NCBI GenBank assembly: GCA_905250075.1
Contig: CAJNOP010000029.1
Location: forward strand, 745,414 to 809,413
Source of the DNA: Rotaria sp. Silwood1
Taxonomy: Eukaryota > Rotifera > Eurotatoria > Philodinida > Philodinidae
DNA length: 64,000 bases
Direction: 5' to 3'
Positions 62,169-64,000 of the stretch are shown here, one piece after another; position 1 is the first letter of the stretch; each line of letters begins with the position of its first letter. A program made the position numbers and the translations under genes. The notes under the pieces were generated by a model. It did not search any database. It had not been told where the DNA came from and saw only the letters and a list, made by a program, of their open reading frames with translations.

Positions 62169-63946
62169 TTAAGTAACCAAACGATAAGTTATATAACGAC
62201 CAGCAGTTTCTGATGTTCGAGTAATTCGTACTACCTGCAATATTAAACAAAATAATAAAGTTAATTGATATAAATTTTAACTTACTTGACCACGACTTAA
62301 ACCAAAATAACGAGCAACTGGATCACCGGATTGAATACGTGGTAATTGACTTTCTTTAAGTCGACTTTAATGATAATATTTAAACAAAAGAAAAAAAAAA
62401 ACACTAGTTTTTCTTCTTACTATCTTTGTAATAACTCTTGTTTTTCTTCTTGTGTTAAGATAATATGTTGTGGAACAAGCTAAACAAGTTTATTTTAAAT
62501 AAAACACGCTAGTATTCATTTAACGAGTGTTTCTCATTATCAAAAAGAAAGTGTTTCACCTTCTGATATTATAAGGAAACCTTCCCAGGTGCCAGAGCGC
62601 TTTTCAGTCGAGGTTTCGCGCATCTGTTAGCTGTTAGTGAGCTGTGTCTATGGTAAACGAAGTTCGGGTTTCTGAAGAGATATCGAGCTTCTAGTGAATT
62701 TTCTCTATAGTACGCCCACATTGGCAGCAAAGCGATACTTTCGAATTTTGATCTGAAACGTTGCCTGCATAAAAATCTCAGCTAGACTAATTTGCAATAA
62801 AAATTTCAGAAGTTTTGAATAAAGTCTCTCTAAGATATGAAACTATCAAGATACAGTCCCTTTTTCATAAATAATATATATATACTATGCATTTTTGCAA
62901 CGCTTCGTATCTTGAAGAGACTTTGTCCAAAACTTCTGAAATTTTTTATGCAAACTAGTCTAGCTGAGGCCTTTATGCATACAAATTTTCAGATCAAAAT
63001 TCGAAAGTATAGCTTTGTTGCCAATGTGGACGTACTATAGAGAAAATTCACTGGAAGCTCCATATCTCCTCAGAAACAAGCCAGAAGTCCGAACTTTTTT
63101 TTACCATAGACACAGCTCACTAAGAGCTATAAGATGCACGAAACCTCGATTGAAAAGTGCTCTGGCATCACGGAAGGTTCCCTTGTTAGTGTTTTATCTA
63201 ATGTGAAGTATTGAAACAATTCCTATAATATCAGAAGATGGAACATCAACTTTGATCTTTCCACATATTCACTGTGAAGCATTTGATAAACAAATCTTAT
63301 TCAAACTCTTACATTATGTTCTGTAATATTAACTAATAATTCACTTTCAAGAAAAACTTGAAATTGAACTTTTTTATTTTCTAATTCATTAACAACTACC
63401 TAAAGTGAAAGAAAAAACAATTTTTATTTTTAGCCTAAAAATGAAAATTTCAGTAAAACAAAAAAAAAAGTTTTACATCACGAGCCATTGGTGTTAAACC
63501 TTTTTGAACAATAAGTATTGTACTTGTTAAATGTTCATCTTCCATTTTTTTACAATATTCTTTTATTTCTTTAACACCAATCTTTTCTTGATCAGAAAAT
63601 CTTGCCACTAATGTATTTGTTGGATCATCATTATGTGCAACTAAAACATTTAAATGTGATCGAACTGGTTTATTTTCACTAGATAATATTGAAATATAAA
63701 ATTTTCATATTAGAAAAAAAAAAAGAAATTAAATTCACCTTGGCTTATCACCAAACGTATCTTTAAATTGATCCAATGTTTGATCAAGTTCATCTTGACT
63801 TACAAGATAACCACGATCATGACACATCTTTCAAAAGAAGAATAATTAAATCTTTTAGAAAACAAACTTCATTTTTTGTTTGTTTTTACTTGTAAAACTG
63901 TTCTTCGAATACGCCATAAGTTATATATTAAAGTTTCATCATCCAT
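62169..63946 (-). CDS. POLR2E: RNA polymerase I/II/III subunit RPABC1 (RPB5)
   Basis: Shared subunit of the three nuclear RNA polymerases. Seven exons: 63890-63946, 63739-63827, 63477-63678, 63313-63399, 62421-62479, 62286-62364, 62169-62234; 639 nt, 212 residues, matching the usual 210-215. It starts [19 protein letters not shown], then [20 protein letters not shown]. The middle region ends [10 protein letters not shown] and [20 protein letters not shown]. The C-terminal assembly domain is [20 protein letters not shown] then [20 protein letters not shown]. All key positions look intact. GTATTTAG lies 8 nt before the ATG (63955-63956). Introns are short except intron 4 (833 nt), which holds a foldback element. 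Confidence 0.97.
62560..63237. mobile_element. Foldback element inside POLR2E intron 4, about 680 bp
   Basis: The outer tips TTCTGATATTATAAGGAA and, inverted, TTCTGATATTATAGGAA enclose long arms that meet near 62885. Arm examples are GGTGCCAGAGCGCTTTTCA against TGAAAAGTGCTCTGGCATC and GAATTTTGATCTGAAAC against CAGATCAAAATTC. The left arm lacks about 45 nt present on the right. No transposase frame is present. GAATTTTGATCTGAAAC also occurs in the large SLC4 intron, so this is a family with several copies. Confidence 0.8.
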
Positions 63947-64000
63947 ATCGAAATCTAAATACAGTAAAATATGTAATTTTCAATAAAATTCTATTGAAAA

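Noticed and set aside
1-64000. CRISPR arrays, bacterial operons and ribosomal or transfer RNA genes
   Set aside because: No spaced identical direct repeats, no prokaryotic gene organisation, and no cloverleaf or rRNA core sequence that I could recognise by eye; the window is eukaryotic with introns throughout.

Overview
The window is nuclear DNA of a small-genome animal, most likely a bdelloid rotifer. It is strongly AT-rich, most introns are about 35 to 75 nt with GT..AG ends, and genes are compact and animal-like. Three F-box genes with weak leucine-rich bodies lie in tandem, a type I associate with bdelloids. The assignment is inference. Ten N mark an assembly gap at 15069-15078.

Layout. 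Left of the gap: a partial otopetrin-type proton channel (1-1807, -), an unrecognised helical gene (3033-3781, -), about 8 kb of gene-poor DNA with foldback elements, and a BTB/BACK gene (11824-12940, +). Right of the gap, an SLC4 bicarbonate transporter (15079-25416, -) starts from either of two first exons and is cut by the gap after about its sixth membrane helix. Then come a small secreted-peptide gene (26344-26583, -), a ZDHHC9/14/18-type palmitoyltransferase (27465-32053, -) with a plus-strand membrane-protein gene nested in its fourth intron, an NSMCE2/MMS21-like SUMO ligase (32373-34271, +), adenylosuccinate lyase ADSL (34706-38317, -) and a small unknown gene (39608-40174, +).

From 63946 to 42354 five minus-strand genes run head to tail: POLR2E (RPB5), F-box genes A, B and C, and DDX10/DBP4. 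Gaps between CDSs are only 341, 28, 83 and 80 bp, and each ATG is 0 to 12 nt after a 3' splice-site-like sequence. That looks like an operon resolved by spliced-leader trans-splicing. The products have no single shared pathway: transcription core, ubiquitin-ligase adaptors and ribosome biogenesis.

The few long introns (0.4 to 2.9 kb) hold most of the non-coding DNA, and several contain recognisable non-autonomous DNA transposons: a Tc1/mariner-like element in the nested gene, another in F-box gene C, a hAT-like element with an extremely GC-rich core in F-box gene B, and a foldback element in POLR2E. Exon joins below were read by hand from splice signals, and reading frames close to exact multiples of three for each complete gene. 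No retroviral or Polinton-like element was recognised.
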